A stretch of 64,000 nucleotides of DNA, taken from Elusimicrobiota bacterium (GTDB lineage Bacteria > Elusimicrobiota > UBA5214 > JBBAAG01). Under the pieces are notes generated by a model, which worked only from the letters and a program-made list of their open reading frames with translations, did no database searches and was not told where the DNA came from. The stretch spans positions 1 through 64,000 of the forward strand of contig JBBAAG010000001.1 in assembly GCA_041658405.1 (NCBI GenBank), written 5' to 3'. Position 1 is the first letter of the stretch. The number at the start of each line of letters is the position of its first letter. Made by a program: the position numbers and the translations under genes. Shown in pieces: positions 25,414-34,945 of this stretch.

Positions 25414-26319
25414 ATGATAAACTCAAAACGTATAGCATTGTTCGTCGGGATAACTTATGTTATATGCTGGCTGTCAGTACTACTGTATTACCTGCAGTTT
25501 AAACAGTTACAGCAGGATATTCTGACCATGGTATTTTTGCTGGTATACATGTGGATCCCCGCAATCGTAGCGATGGTACTAAAAAAACTTGTGTGGCATG
25601 AAAAACTTTCGGATTACGGGACAAAGGTTAAGTTTGTGTTTAATCCGTGGGTACTTGCCGCGTGGCTCGTCCCGGCAGTGTTAATGTTTATAACAATCCT
25701 GGTTTGCGGTATTTTTAACTTCGGCGATATTGATTTCACAGGGAAAGCGTATATCGAACGCATGATCTCAAACGCTGCGGGGAATGAGGAACAGATTGAA
25801 AAGTTTATCCAGCAGATTAATTCTTTGCCGGTACCGATAGTACTTATCATTTTTTTACAGGCACTGGTTGTTGGGCCAACAATTAACGCAGTAGCTGCGT
25901 TTGGTGAAGAGTTCGGATGGCGAGGGTTGTTGCAGAAAGAGTTAGCACCCGCGGGGTTTTGGCTGTCTTCACTAATCATCGGGATAATCTGGGGTGTATG
26001 GCATACGCCGTTGATTCTTATGCGTTACAATTATCCTGAACATCCCGTTGCGGGTGTTGGGATGATGATTCTTATGTGCGTATTCGCTGGGATGGTGATA
26101 AGTTACTTCCGTGCGAAGGCTGGGAATGTTTATACCGCTGCGATTTTTCATGGAACCTTTAACGCAGTTGCTGGGCTCGGGGTGGTTACCATCAGCGGGG
26201 GTAATGATTTGACGATAGGGTTTACCGGTGTTGCAGGGATTATTGTGCTGGCGGTTACTGCGTTAATATTGTGGCGGTTCGATGCGAATACTCATCCGGT
26301 GAACCAGGCAAAAGTTTAG
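25414..26319 (+). CDS. CPBP family intramembrane glutamic endopeptidase
   Basis: A 301-residue membrane protein with about eight hydrophobic segments. The three CPBP/Abi motifs are present: EE-x3-R in FGEEFGWRGLL, H in GVWHTPLIL, and FHGTFNAV with a His and Asn near the C-terminus. CPBP proteases (the Rce1 group) cleave prenylated or bacteriocin-related peptides in the membrane; many bacterial members are uncharacterised. The gene follows the symporter by four bases. The protease may process or regulate an envelope protein, but no partner is evident. Confidence 0.9.
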   Translation: MINSKRIALFVGITYVICWLSVLLYYLQFKQLQQDILTMVFLLVYMWIPAIVAMVLKKLVWHEKLSDYGTKVKFVFNPWVLAAWLVPAVLMFITILVCGIFNFGDIDFTGKAYIERMISNAAGNEEQIEKFIQQINSLPVPIVLIIFLQALVVGPTINAVAAFGEEFGWRGLLQKELAPAGFWLSSLIIGIIWGVWHTPLILMRYNYPEHPVAGVGMMILMCVFAGMVISYFRAKAGNVYTAAIFHGTFNAVAGLGVVTISGGNDLTIGFTGVAGIIVLAVTALILWRFDANTHPVNQAKV

Positions 26320-26344
26320 TTTAGGGGACGCTACTTCAAAAGTT

Positions 26345-27613
26345 TCACTCGCTCAACAACTTGTTCACGCCGTCCTCGATGTTTTTCAACGCTTGGGGGA
26401 CTGTGAGGTCGCCTCTCCAGCTGAGATCCATGTTTTTTGACCATATTTCTGCCAGCCCGCCGCCTTGCCCGCCGAGTTTTGGCACGCTAGGCAGCCCCCG
26501 CGCGTATTTCAACGACTCGACAAACACTTCTTCTTTATACGGCGTGTCAGGACGGATGAAGTCCGGGGAGGCCAGTACGGACCACCGCACGGGTACCCAT
26601 TTAGCTTTTGCAATAAACTTTGCAGTGTCTTTGCTAGTCAACATTTTAACGAGTTCCCATGATTCGGGTTTATACTTGCTGCCGGACCATATACAAAACG
26701 ATTCTCCGGTATAACGCGGTACGCGGGTACCGTCCGGCCCTTTCGGCGGTAACGTCACGTCCCAGTTGAGCTGCTGGTTTTTGCAGAACTCGCTGATCGT
26801 CGCCCACGGGACGTAGACCATCATTGCCACGCGGTTGGTCATAAACAGTTCCGTACTATTGCCCATCTCGGACATCGCGGTACCGGTTGTCGTAGATTTC
26901 GCGTTGATCAGGTCCACCCAGTACTGCATCGCGTACTGCGCTTGTTTCGAGTTTACCACGCACCGGGTTAAGTCTTTGTTAAACATATCCCCGCCTGCCG
27001 GCCAAATCCAGGGCAGCGCGCCCGCCCAGTAGGTTATCGGCGCGAGCGTACCTTTTTGGTCGTCAGTACCGTCTTTGTTTGTGTCGACAGTAAGTTTTTT
27101 CGCAGCGTCCGCATATTCTTTCCATGTCCAGCTCGGCGTGGGGTACGCAACTTTCGCGGTGTCAAACAACGTTTTGTTGTAGTACAACACTTCGGGCCCG
27201 CCGGTAACCGGGATACCATATATTTCACCTGTCGGCACAGCACTTTCGTCAAACGCGGGTTTTACAATATCGTCAATATCGTACTTATCGCGGTAAATAT
27301 ATTCCCGGAGGTCGAGCAGCGCGCCGCGTTTGCCAAAATCGGCTAACGACTTCGACGCGATGTAGATAACGTCTGGCGCGGCGTTCGCCGCCATCTGTGT
27401 TTGCAACTGTACCTGGTTTACGATGAGTTCCATCCGCACTTTAATTCCGGGATGCTTTTTTTGGAACTCCGCAACGGTTTGCTGCCACAACGGGTTGAGC
27501 TCCGCGCAGCTGTAGTACATTACCCGCAGCACGTTAGTGTCTTTCTTCGCGCAGGACGGTAAAAACAGTGCTGCTACAAAAAGTGTTAAAAAACAGGACA
27601 ATAATTTTTTCAT
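26345..27613 (-). CDS. ABC transporter sugar-binding lipoprotein (family 1)
   Basis: A 422-residue extracytoplasmic binding protein. The signal peptide ends in a lipobox (LFLPSCAKKD), so it is anchored by a lipid on Cys21 or so. The body matches family 1 (MalE/UgpB-like) binding proteins: FQKKHPGIKVRMEL near the N-terminus, DVIYIASKSLADF, and GIPVTGGPEVLYYNKTLFDTA. It probably binds a sugar or glycerophosphate-type solute. No permease or ATPase genes lie nearby, so this is an orphan that must share a transporter coded elsewhere. It is convergent with the CPBP gene and divergent from the phosphoesterase gene. Confidence 0.9.
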   Translation of the reverse strand: MKKLLSCFLTLFVAALFLPSCAKKDTNVLRVMYYSCAELNPLWQQTVAEFQKKHPGIKVRMELIVNQVQLQTQMAANAAPDVIYIASKSLADFGKRGALLDLREYIYRDKYDIDDIVKPAFDESAVPTGEIYGIPVTGGPEVLYYNKTLFDTAKVAYPTPSWTWKEYADAAKKLTVDTNKDGTDDQKGTLAPITYWAGALPWIWPAGGDMFNKDLTRCVVNSKQAQYAMQYWVDLINAKSTTTGTAMSEMGNSTELFMTNRVAMMVYVPWATISEFCKNQQLNWDVTLPPKGPDGTRVPRYTGESFCIWSGSKYKPESWELVKMLTSKDTAKFIAKAKWVPVRWSVLASPDFIRPDTPYKEEVFVESLKYARGLPSVPKLGGQGGGLAEIWSKNMDLSWRGDLTVPQALKNIEDGVNKLLSE

Positions 27614-27679
27614 CTAAGTACCTCGTTAATATTATTTCTATCGTAACTAATTATACAAATATATCAGTAAACAGGATTG

Positions 27680-27688
27680 TGGTATAAT
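27680..27688 (+). promoter_or_regulatory. Extended -10 promoter for the phosphoesterase gene
   Basis: TGGTATAAT, a consensus -10 with the upstream TG of extended -10 promoters. No good -35 is visible. The predicted start is about 50 bases before the gene. Confidence 0.5.
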
Positions 27689-27744
27689 ATTGCTTGTTGT
27701 CAATGATAGAAACAAAATGTTTTAAACAAGGAGGTTTGGTTGTG

Positions 27745-28794
27745 ATGTTATTTTCAAGATCAAAACTGTTAATGATCACTGCAACAGTAATTGCTATGTT
27801 TATATGTATAATCGGTTCATATACTGTAGCATCAGAGCCCGATATTAAACTCAGGTTTAAGCCGGAAAAGACATTTAAAATTGTCCAATTCACTGATACA
27901 CAAGATGATGACAATATTGACCCCAGGACTGTGAAGCTTATGGACTCGGTACTGAATCAAGAACAACCTGATTTAGTGATATTCACTGGTGACAATATTT
28001 CAGGCAGAATCAAGAATGTTGAAGCAGCGAAGAAAGCGATAGACAATGTTGCTCATCCTGTTAATAACAGGCATATTCCATGGTTAATTACGTTTGGTAA
28101 CCATGACAGGGAAAGTAACCTGCAGACAGGTTTAAATGCAAATACGATGCTGGATATATATATGTCTTATGACTATAACATAAACAAGCAAAGCCCGGAA
28201 GGCGTAAATGGAACTGGAAACATTAATGTACTTATTTACGATTCCAAAGGAGAAAAACCAATATTTAATATCTGGGCACTGGATTCGGGCATGAGTCCTC
28301 CAAAAACCATTAATGGCAAGCCATCAGGGCTGTCCGGATACGATTGGATCAGGCCCAGCCAAATAAATTGGTATTATAATACTTCAATGAAACTGGAAGA
28401 AGAGAATAAGAAAAAAATCCCGGCACTGATGTTTTTCCATATACCATTAATTGAGTTTGCCCAAATGTGGAATTCGAAGGAACGATATAACGTTACTGGT
28501 GAAAGAAATGAGCCCGAATGTCCAGGTGCCATAAATAGCGGTTTGTTTTCAACTTTATGGGAACGTGGAGATGTTAAAGGTGTCTTTGTTGGGCATGATC
28601 ATTCTAATAACTACGTAGGTAATTTCTGTGGTATTATGCTTGGATATTCTGCTAATACAGGTTTCGGTATATATGGAGCAAGCGGTGTTCAACCCAATAG
28701 ATTAAGAGGAGCACGCGTGTTTAACCTGGATGAAGACAATTTAAACACCGTTGAAACACATATGGTTTATGCCAGGGATTTCGGAATTCAATGA
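27745..28794 (+). CDS. Secreted calcineurin-like metallophosphoesterase (DCR2-like)
   Basis: A 349-residue protein with an N-terminal signal peptide or anchor (LLMITATVIAMFICIIGSY). Metallophosphoesterase motifs are in order: FTDTQ (first metal Asp, with Gln where His is common), FTGDNISG, TFGNHDRE, FFHIPLIEF and GHDHSN. The IVQFTDTQ start and the overall pattern are those of the fungal DCR2 / bacterial purple-acid-phosphatase-like group. It should hydrolyse a phosphoester outside the cytoplasm; the substrate is unknown. AAGGAGG at 27728-27734 fixes the start near the ATG at 27745 (a GTG at 27742 is also possible); the frame reaching back to 27694 has no site. Confidence 0.85.
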   Translation: MLFSRSKLLMITATVIAMFICIIGSYTVASEPDIKLRFKPEKTFKIVQFTDTQDDDNIDPRTVKLMDSVLNQEQPDLVIFTGDNISGRIKNVEAAKKAIDNVAHPVNNRHIPWLITFGNHDRESNLQTGLNANTMLDIYMSYDYNINKQSPEGVNGTGNINVLIYDSKGEKPIFNIWALDSGMSPPKTINGKPSGLSGYDWIRPSQINWYYNTSMKLEEENKKKIPALMFFHIPLIEFAQMWNSKERYNVTGERNEPECPGAINSGLFSTLWERGDVKGVFVGHDHSNNYVGNFCGIMLGYSANTGFGIYGASGVQPNRLRGARVFNLDEDNLNTVETHMVYARDFGIQ

Positions 28795-28859
28795 TTTAAT
28801 ATGTTGGTGTAAATACCTTCTATTATATAATATTGCCTTCAATTACAAAGGAGATACCG

Positions 28860-29888
28860 ATGCAGATTCTGCAGAAAGTGTTGATTGATGCGCTGAAATT
28901 AACGGCAATTGTATTTGTTACAATGTTGTTAGTAGACTACCTCAGCGTAATGACCCGCGGGAAAATCAGTGAGTTTGTCAAAAAAAATCCGTGGATGCAA
29001 TACTTCGTAACGTCATCACTCGCTGTAATTCCGGGTTGTGTAGGATCGTTTATCAATGTATCGTTATACATCCGCGGGATAATAACTTTTGGAGCGTTAA
29101 CAGGAAGTATGCTCGCTGCATCAGGGGATGAAGCGTTTATAATGCTTGCGATGTTTCCCGGTAAGGCAGTATTATTGTTCGCAATACTTTTTGTGTTAGG
29201 GATAATATTTTCGTTTATAATCGATAAACTTGTGCCTTTATTTAAAATCAGGCCCTGTGATACATGTGAACTCGCGGAACATGTGCATGAAGACGCTGCT
29301 ATGCCGTTAACTCCTTCAGAGATCGTGGCGGAACTCCGGCATCCGTCGCTTATCCGTATAACCATACTGCTGGTATTGAGTTTTATGCTCTACAATATCA
29401 GCCGTGAACTTTTCATTGCGTATGTGATTGATTGGGAACAAGCTGCGCTGCTTGTACTAATCTTATTTGCGTTGTATGTTTCATTAACTATGCCGGTGCA
29501 TTATCTTACGGAGCATATAGGAAAACATTTGGTTAAACGCCATTTATGGCGCATATTCGTATGGACCTTCGGCGCGTTGGTGGTGGTAGAGTTTGCAATG
29601 CTGTATTTTGACTTCACTGATATCACAAAGAATAATATGGTGTTCATTCTCCTAGCCGCTGTCCTGATCGGCATAATCCCGGAATCCGGGCCGCATATTC
29701 TGTTTGTAACTCTCTACGCAAAAGGTGTGATACCGTTCTCTGTCCTGCTTGCAAGTTCAATTGTGCAGGACGGGCATGGTATGCTGCCGTTACTTTCGCA
29801 TTCGGTACGCGATGCTGCAATGGTTAAGGGGTTTAATGTCGTCATCGGGCTTACTATCGGATTAATACTGTTATTGCTGGGGATGTGA
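28860..29888 (+). CDS. Putative 10-TM heavy-metal (manganese/arsenic) exporter
   Basis: A 342-residue polytopic membrane protein. Two related halves carry the same kind of motif: IPGCVGSFINVSLY with SGDEAF in the first, and IPESGPHILFVTLY with VQDGHGMLPLL in the second. These repeats mark the PF11449-type family of putative heavy-metal/manganese transporters (ArsP_2). A charged cytoplasmic loop with CDTCELAEHVHEDA, rich in Cys and His, lies between the halves and could bind metal. The ATG at 28860 follows AAAGGAG; the upstream start at 28833 adds only nine residues without a site. Confidence 0.82.
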   Translation: MQILQKVLIDALKLTAIVFVTMLLVDYLSVMTRGKISEFVKKNPWMQYFVTSSLAVIPGCVGSFINVSLYIRGIITFGALTGSMLAASGDEAFIMLAMFPGKAVLLFAILFVLGIIFSFIIDKLVPLFKIRPCDTCELAEHVHEDAAMPLTPSEIVAELRHPSLIRITILLVLSFMLYNISRELFIAYVIDWEQAALLVLILFALYVSLTMPVHYLTEHIGKHLVKRHLWRIFVWTFGALVVVEFAMLYFDFTDITKNNMVFILLAAVLIGIIPESGPHILFVTLYAKGVIPFSVLLASSIVQDGHGMLPLLSHSVRDAAMVKGFNVVIGLTIGLILLLLGM

Positions 29889-29982
29889 GTCCTGCCTGTA
29901 CCGTTTTGACTCTAGTAGTAACATCGCGGATAAATATATATAATGTTCTTACATTCATTTATATAGATTACGGAGTTATTGT

Positions 29983-32769
29983 ATGAAAACAAAATGCGCG
30001 GTGTTTATTATGTTCACGGTGTTGTTATTATCATTTTTTGTGATACCCATATACGCAGGAATACCTGCGGGGGGTGAAAACGTTATCACAATCCCGAAGG
30101 CCGCAGCAGCACCGATTATCGACGGGATATTTGATCCCGTGGAATGGCGGGTAGCCGCAAAAATCACGGGGTTTGTATTTCCAACGATAAATGATTGGGT
30201 AACACAGCAAACTATAGTAAATATAATGTATTCAGATACTGCTCTTCATGTATTCTATACGTGCTACGAAGACTTACCCGGGGAAATCGTTAAGGGCAGT
30301 ACCCGCAGGGATTCAAAAGTCTGGCGTGATGATTCTATTGAAATCTTTATCTCCACCACAACAAAACCGGCGGAGTATATACATATAATAGTCAATCCCA
30401 TAGGCACGGTTTATGATACACGCAGCGGTGGAGGTGAGACCGGGTATAAGTGGAACTCAACCGCGGTTATCTCCACAAAAATCAATCCGTCCTCATGGAC
30501 TGTTGAGATGTCCATACCGTATGAAACAATAGGCGCGTCATCCGCACCAAAACCTGGTACGCAGTGGAAACTAAACTTTTGCCGGAATGAACGTCCTCAG
30601 CAGGAAACCAGTACATGGGCACGTACTGGGCCGACTTTTCATAACCAGGCAATGTTCGGGCTCGCACGGTTTGCTGCATTAGATGAATTCCCGCAGGGGT
30701 ATGGCGTAACAAAAATTAACGATCCTTTCTACGGGAATAATACTCTTACTGCTCAGCTTAACCCCGGGATGTGTTGCCTGGTAACACAGTATAATAACGA
30801 TAATAAACTTGTCTCAACAAAGAAGTGTGTGGATAAACAAGACTCAGCCGTGGTGGGATACAAAATTGATGATTTTGCGGTTACTGATATTTATCTTGAA
30901 CTTCAAACCTCGGACGGGGATACGGTTTACCGCACAAAATACGGGATTACTCAACTGCTTAGTAAATACAGTTTCGCAGTTGAGAAAGCTAAGAAAATAG
31001 AATCTGTTTATAGCGATACTGCAGATATGTACAAACCTGTTGCTTCACTGATTTCCGGGATAAAGGCTGAACTGCAATCCGCGGAGAAAGTTTTAGCGCA
31101 AAGCCAGGAGCCGGGGGTTGATAAAAGTAAGAAACTGTTAGCCTTCATTAACCGCATAAATTTGCTGGAACAACAAATTATGGTCAGTATTGATACTTTA
31201 AAAGCTCATCCTGACGCAGTGTTTGGCCTGGCTACTGCGTCGAGTATGGACAAAATCTTTATCGTTGATAAACCATCACCGTTGAAATACAAAAATATTG
31301 TGGAGTTAAGCCTTGCAAAAAATGAAACTGAAGCTGTGCAGGTGGCAGTCATGACGTTTGAGAAACCGTTGAGGAATGTTACCGTAAAACCGTCACTCCC
31401 AACCTTGCCGGGAGAAAGTGTATCCGTTGCGTTGATGGGGTACGTTAAGACACAGGATCCTGAGATATACCGCGTCGACTACATCGGCTGGTGGCCTGAT
31501 CCTATAATTGACTTCCAAACCAGCGCGGATGCGCAGCCAGGTGAGACACTGGCATTTTGGGTGGAAGTAAAAACTTCTACCTCCACACCGGTAGGGGAAC
31601 ACCGCGGGGTGGTGACAGTTACAGCAGATGGATGCCCGAAGATTGAGTTACCTTTTGTGGTTACTGTCTGGGATTTTGCGTTACCGCAATACGCGACGTT
31701 ACCCACAGCGTTTACGTTCAGTGAGAACGTTTTACGCAATCTATACGGTACACAGTTTAACCGCGAACTTGAGTATAAGTACCGCGAGTTTATGCTTAGC
31801 CACAGAGTTAACCCTGACCAGTTATACCGCAGAGGATTACCCCCGAGGGAAACTATTCTGCATGACGTTAAGTATGGGTTGAATAAGTTTAACCTCTTCC
31901 ATATGGCACCGTTTACAAAACAGCAGTTAGTGGAGAATCCGGAATTAAAATTATCACCCGAACAAAAGGAACGGTATAAGGTTATGATTGACAGTTATAT
32001 GCCATTCCTACGGGAAAATAAGTTGTTGGATAAAGCGTATATCTACGGATTTGATGAGTATGAGTATGAAGCGTTTCCCGCAATCGCTGATGCGTTTGGT
32101 TATATAAAATCTATCGCTCCGGAGATACAGACAATGACTACCGCAAGGGATAATAGTTTTGGTACGGAAACTGAGCTTGGCAGTTGTATCGACATCTGGT
32201 GCCCGCTTACCCCGAGGTATGATATGGCAGTAGCGGAAAAAATAAGGCCTAAGGGTAAACAGGTGTGGTGGTATAACTGTATCACCCCGAGGTATCCGTA
32301 TGCCAACTGGTTAATTGAAAACACTGCGATTGAAGCGCGGTTATTGCTCGGCGTTAAGACAGTAAAGTATAAAGCTGATGGTTATCTTTATTATTCCACC
32401 ATAAAATGGGCAGCTAATAAGAAACCGATTGCCTTCGGGCCGTATACTGACTGGGACCCGAGGTCGTGGAATACTACAAACGGTGACGGAAGTATTATTT
32501 ATGCTGGCCCCAACGGGCCGATGACAACTATTAGGTTTGAGAATATTAAAGACGGGCTTGAGGATTACGAGTACTGGTACTTACTCCGTAAGTTGTATGA
32601 CAAAAACAAAGTGAAGCTATCAACAGAAGAACAGGCGGAAGTTGAAGCTTTACTCGCTGTACCGGATGAACTTGTGGAGTCAACAATAAAGTATACGTTT
32701 GACTCTGCGGTGTTGTACTCCGTCCGCGCTAAAGTTGCAGAGGCAATTCTTAAACTAAAACAAAAATAG
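29983..32769 (+). CDS. Secreted DUF4091 / CBM9-like glycan-acting protein
   Basis: A 928-residue exported protein with a signal peptide ending at IPIYAG. Residues ~35-225 resemble a family 9 carbohydrate-binding module (IIDGIFDPVEWR, DDSIEIFI, WTVEMSIPYETIG). A middle part with helical and beta stretches follows. The last ~350 residues are a DUF4091/GH123-like catalytic-type domain, closing with the family signature GLEDYEYWYLLR. The acidic stretch YGFDEYEYEA may hold the catalytic pair. GH123 proteins act on amino-sugar-containing glycans, and many DUF4091 proteins have unknown activity. TTGACT-N17-GATAAA about 50 bases upstream is a possible promoter. Confidence 0.85.
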   Translation: MKTKCAVFIMFTVLLLSFFVIPIYAGIPAGGENVITIPKAAAAPIIDGIFDPVEWRVAAKITGFVFPTINDWVTQQTIVNIMYSDTALHVFYTCYEDLPGEIVKGSTRRDSKVWRDDSIEIFISTTTKPAEYIHIIVNPIGTVYDTRSGGGETGYKWNSTAVISTKINPSSWTVEMSIPYETIGASSAPKPGTQWKLNFCRNERPQQETSTWARTGPTFHNQAMFGLARFAALDEFPQGYGVTKINDPFYGNNTLTAQLNPGMCCLVTQYNNDNKLVSTKKCVDKQDSAVVGYKIDDFAVTDIYLELQTSDGDTVYRTKYGITQLLSKYSFAVEKAKKIESVYSDTADMYKPVASLISGIKAELQSAEKVLAQSQEPGVDKSKKLLAFINRINLLEQQIMVSIDTLKAHPDAVFGLATASSMDKIFIVDKPSPLKYKNIVELSLAKNETEAVQVAVMTFEKPLRNVTVKPSLPTLPGESVSVALMGYVKTQDPEIYRVDYIGWWPDPIIDFQTSADAQPGETLAFWVEVKTSTSTPVGEHRGVVTVTADGCPKIELPFVVTVWDFALPQYATLPTAFTFSENVLRNLYGTQFNRELEYKYREFMLSHRVNPDQLYRRGLPPRETILHDVKYGLNKFNLFHMAPFTKQQLVENPELKLSPEQKERYKVMIDSYMPFLRENKLLDKAYIYGFDEYEYEAFPAIADAFGYIKSIAPEIQTMTTARDNSFGTETELGSCIDIWCPLTPRYDMAVAEKIRPKGKQVWWYNCITPRYPYANWLIENTAIEARLLLGVKTVKYKADGYLYYSTIKWAANKKPIAFGPYTDWDPRSWNTTNGDGSIIYAGPNGPMTTIRFENIKDGLEDYEYWYLLRKLYDKNKVKLSTEEQAEVEALLAVPDELVESTIKYTFDSAVLYSVRAKVAEAILKLKQK

Positions 32770-32789
32770 TTTTTATTGGCTAAACGTAA

Positions 32790-33278
32790 ATGTATTTTGA
32801 AAGACAAATTCATAACTTAATAAAGTTTATTACAAACGTATTTGTAATAACGCTCTTTTTTGGCTCACCCTCCTTTGCGGAAAATGTTAAAGGCCGGGTG
32901 GGTATTGGTATTGGTTATCCGTACTGCTCGGTAAAATATGGTATGGCATCGCATTGGGCAGGGGAACTGCGCAGTGCGTTTGAGTCCAACATATTCTCTC
33001 TCGGCGGGCGCGTGTATTATAACTTCACCCCGGGGATGAACCTTGTATTATATTCCGGCCTCGGTGCGGACGGGTTGTTATTCAATACTGAAAACACTTC
33101 CGGTGATGGTACAGCAGTCTCCTGTTTTGCGGGATTCGAATATTTTCTTAATAGAAACCTTACCTTGATATTCGACATCGGGCCGAGTTATATCAATGTG
33201 CGGGATAGTGTTCATCCACAAAATATTGCGTACAACACTGAGTGGATAATAAACCTTGGGTTAGGGTGGTATTATTAA
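32790..33278 (+). CDS. Small outer-membrane beta-barrel-like protein
   Basis: A 162-residue protein with a signal peptide (FVITLFFGSPSFA) followed by alternating polar and aromatic strands and frequent glycines, ending in aromatic residues (NLGLGWYY), as in small outer-membrane beta-barrels. Nothing more specific is visible. It lies 20 bases after the DUF4091 gene and ends one base before the FGE-fold gene, so the three look like one operon. Confidence 0.6.
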   Translation: MYFERQIHNLIKFITNVFVITLFFGSPSFAENVKGRVGIGIGYPYCSVKYGMASHWAGELRSAFESNIFSLGGRVYYNFTPGMNLVLYSGLGADGLLFNTENTSGDGTAVSCFAGFEYFLNRNLTLIFDIGPSYINVRDSVHPQNIAYNTEWIINLGLGWYY

Positions 33279-33279
33279 T

Positions 33280-34860
33280 ATGAAAAGGTTGAATCAAATA
33301 TTTAGAAATAGTATTTTTTCTGTTTTAATAGTATCAACAGTATTCTCATATGTCTATCCCTCGGGATTACATATCGGCTTGCCGTCGGCTGCTCGGGAAA
33401 ATGTAAATACCTTATCCGACCAACAACAGTTTTATCGTACATTATCGTCACCCACAAATCTTCAGGTAATAGTGTTGTCGGCGTCTCAAATACGGTTAAT
33501 GTGGAAAGATAATTCCAATAACGAATACGGATTTATCATTGAACGTAAGGAAGGTGTTAACGGTACTTATGCTCAGGTAGGAACCGTCGGGGCGAATGTT
33601 GCTAAATACGACGACACTGGATTGACGGAAGGTACTCAATACTATTACCGTGTGCGTTCGTACAACGGAGATCATGATTCTATACCTACCTCCGAAGAAA
33701 GTGTGACACCCGCGACTATACCGGACGGAATGGTGATGGTACCTGCGGGAAATTTTAACGTCAGAATAAACATTGGCGAGATAATAGTTGATAGCATTGA
33801 CGCGGCATGTGTAAATAATGGATTTGAGGATGAACGCACTTTCTATCCATCAGGAAGTTATTATGGTAGGGGGTATCACCGAGCTTCTGGCATTTCTGGT
33901 GGGACACTGAATGTTGTTTGGAACATCGTTGTCCCGGTTACCGGTAATTATAATGTTTATGGTTGGTGGGCTGCCGGGACAAACCGTGCGTCTAATGCGC
34001 CGTATATTATTACCCATGCATCGGGGACGTTTACTTACCTTGCTAATCAACAGGCAAATAATGGTTCTTGGATGAAATTTGGCACATATCAGTTCAACAA
34101 AGGGACAACGACAATCGTTCAGACTAATAATGCAAATGGATACGTCCTGGCAGACGCTGTGAGGTTGCTTAACGCTGACCCGAACAGTATTTATTCAATT
34201 CAACCAGTATATCTTTCCTCGTTTTTCATAGATAAATACGAAGTAACAAATGAGCAATATAAGCAATTCATAGATACCGGTGGGTATAGTAATTCAACAT
34301 ACTGGTCAACTGACGGATGGGCATGGAAGAATAACCTAACACAACCAAGTTATTGGACGGATACAACCTATGGTTATACCGCAGTGAATGGACCGAGGTT
34401 GCCGGTGGTAGGCGTGAGTTGGTATGAAGCCGATGCGTATGCAAGATGGGCGGGGAAACGGTTGCCAACAGAAGCAGAATGGGAGAAAGCCGCACGTGGA
34501 ACGGATTTACGCGCCTATCCTTGGGGTGATACGTGGTATGTTAATTACTGCAATTGGTACGACAATAGTGGGAAGCAGGACGGATATAGTAAAACTGCGC
34601 CGGTGGGAATTTACGAGTCAGGGCAAAGTTTGTACGGATGTTATGACTTAGCGGGAAATGTTTCAGAATGGTGCAGTGATTGGTTTGGGGCATCATATCC
34701 CTGGGTGTATATCAATCCCACAGGTCCTGCGTCCGGTACCAATAAAATTCTCCGCGGCGGTTCGTATGCGTCAACTTCTGCTGCATGCAAGGCAGATGTT
34801 CGGAGTTGTGCGGATTATAAAATTAGAGAAACAACGATAGGCTTCCGTTGCGTGAAATAA
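33280..34860 (+). CDS. Secreted FGE-sulfatase-fold protein with FN3 and inserted golvesin-like domain
   Basis: A 526-residue exported protein. After a signal sequence comes a fibronectin type III domain (SPTNLQVIVLSASQIRLMWK to RSYNGDHDS). The formylglycine-generating-enzyme (SUMF1/FGE) fold then begins with MVMVPAGNF, but is interrupted by a ~130-residue module with GTLNVVWNIVVPVTGNYNV and YVLADAVRLL, the pattern of golvesin C-terminal-like binding domains. The FGE fold resumes at FIDKYEVTNEQYKQF and ends with RGGSYAS and IGFRCVK. Other FGE marks are WAGKRLPTEAEWEKAARG and YDLAGNVSEWCSDW. Most such bacterial proteins are structural or binding proteins rather than true FGE. It starts one base after the beta-barrel-like gene. 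Confidence 0.85.
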   Translation: MKRLNQIFRNSIFSVLIVSTVFSYVYPSGLHIGLPSAARENVNTLSDQQQFYRTLSSPTNLQVIVLSASQIRLMWKDNSNNEYGFIIERKEGVNGTYAQVGTVGANVAKYDDTGLTEGTQYYYRVRSYNGDHDSIPTSEESVTPATIPDGMVMVPAGNFNVRINIGEIIVDSIDAACVNNGFEDERTFYPSGSYYGRGYHRASGISGGTLNVVWNIVVPVTGNYNVYGWWAAGTNRASNAPYIITHASGTFTYLANQQANNGSWMKFGTYQFNKGTTTIVQTNNANGYVLADAVRLLNADPNSIYSIQPVYLSSFFIDKYEVTNEQYKQFIDTGGYSNSTYWSTDGWAWKNNLTQPSYWTDTTYGYTAVNGPRLPVVGVSWYEADAYARWAGKRLPTEAEWEKAARGTDLRAYPWGDTWYVNYCNWYDNSGKQDGYSKTAPVGIYESGQSLYGCYDLAGNVSEWCSDWFGASYPWVYINPTGPASGTNKILRGGSYASTSAACKADVRSCADYKIRETTIGFRCVK

Positions 34861-34871
34861 CCTTTTTGTTC

Positions 34872-34906
34872 TGTTACACCCGGCGCATTTTTTATGCCGG
34901 ATAACA
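34872..34906. repeat. Inverted repeat after the FGE-fold gene
   Basis: Outer arms TGTTA/TAACA (872-876 with 902-906) and inner arms CCGGC/GCCGG (880-884 with 896-900) make a stepped hairpin with an A/T loop. There is no following U-run, so a factor-independent terminator is unlikely. It may still stabilise the transcript end. Confidence 0.4.
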
Positions 34907-34945
34907 AATGTACAAATACTATCTTCTATTTGATAAAATGTATTT

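Noticed and set aside
23631..26319. Symporter and CPBP protease as part of the defence island
   Set aside because: Codon use returns to that of the rest of the window and the families are ordinary; only their promoter lies in the second repeat.
34872..34906. Rho-independent terminator
   Set aside because: The hairpin is not followed by a run of U on either strand.
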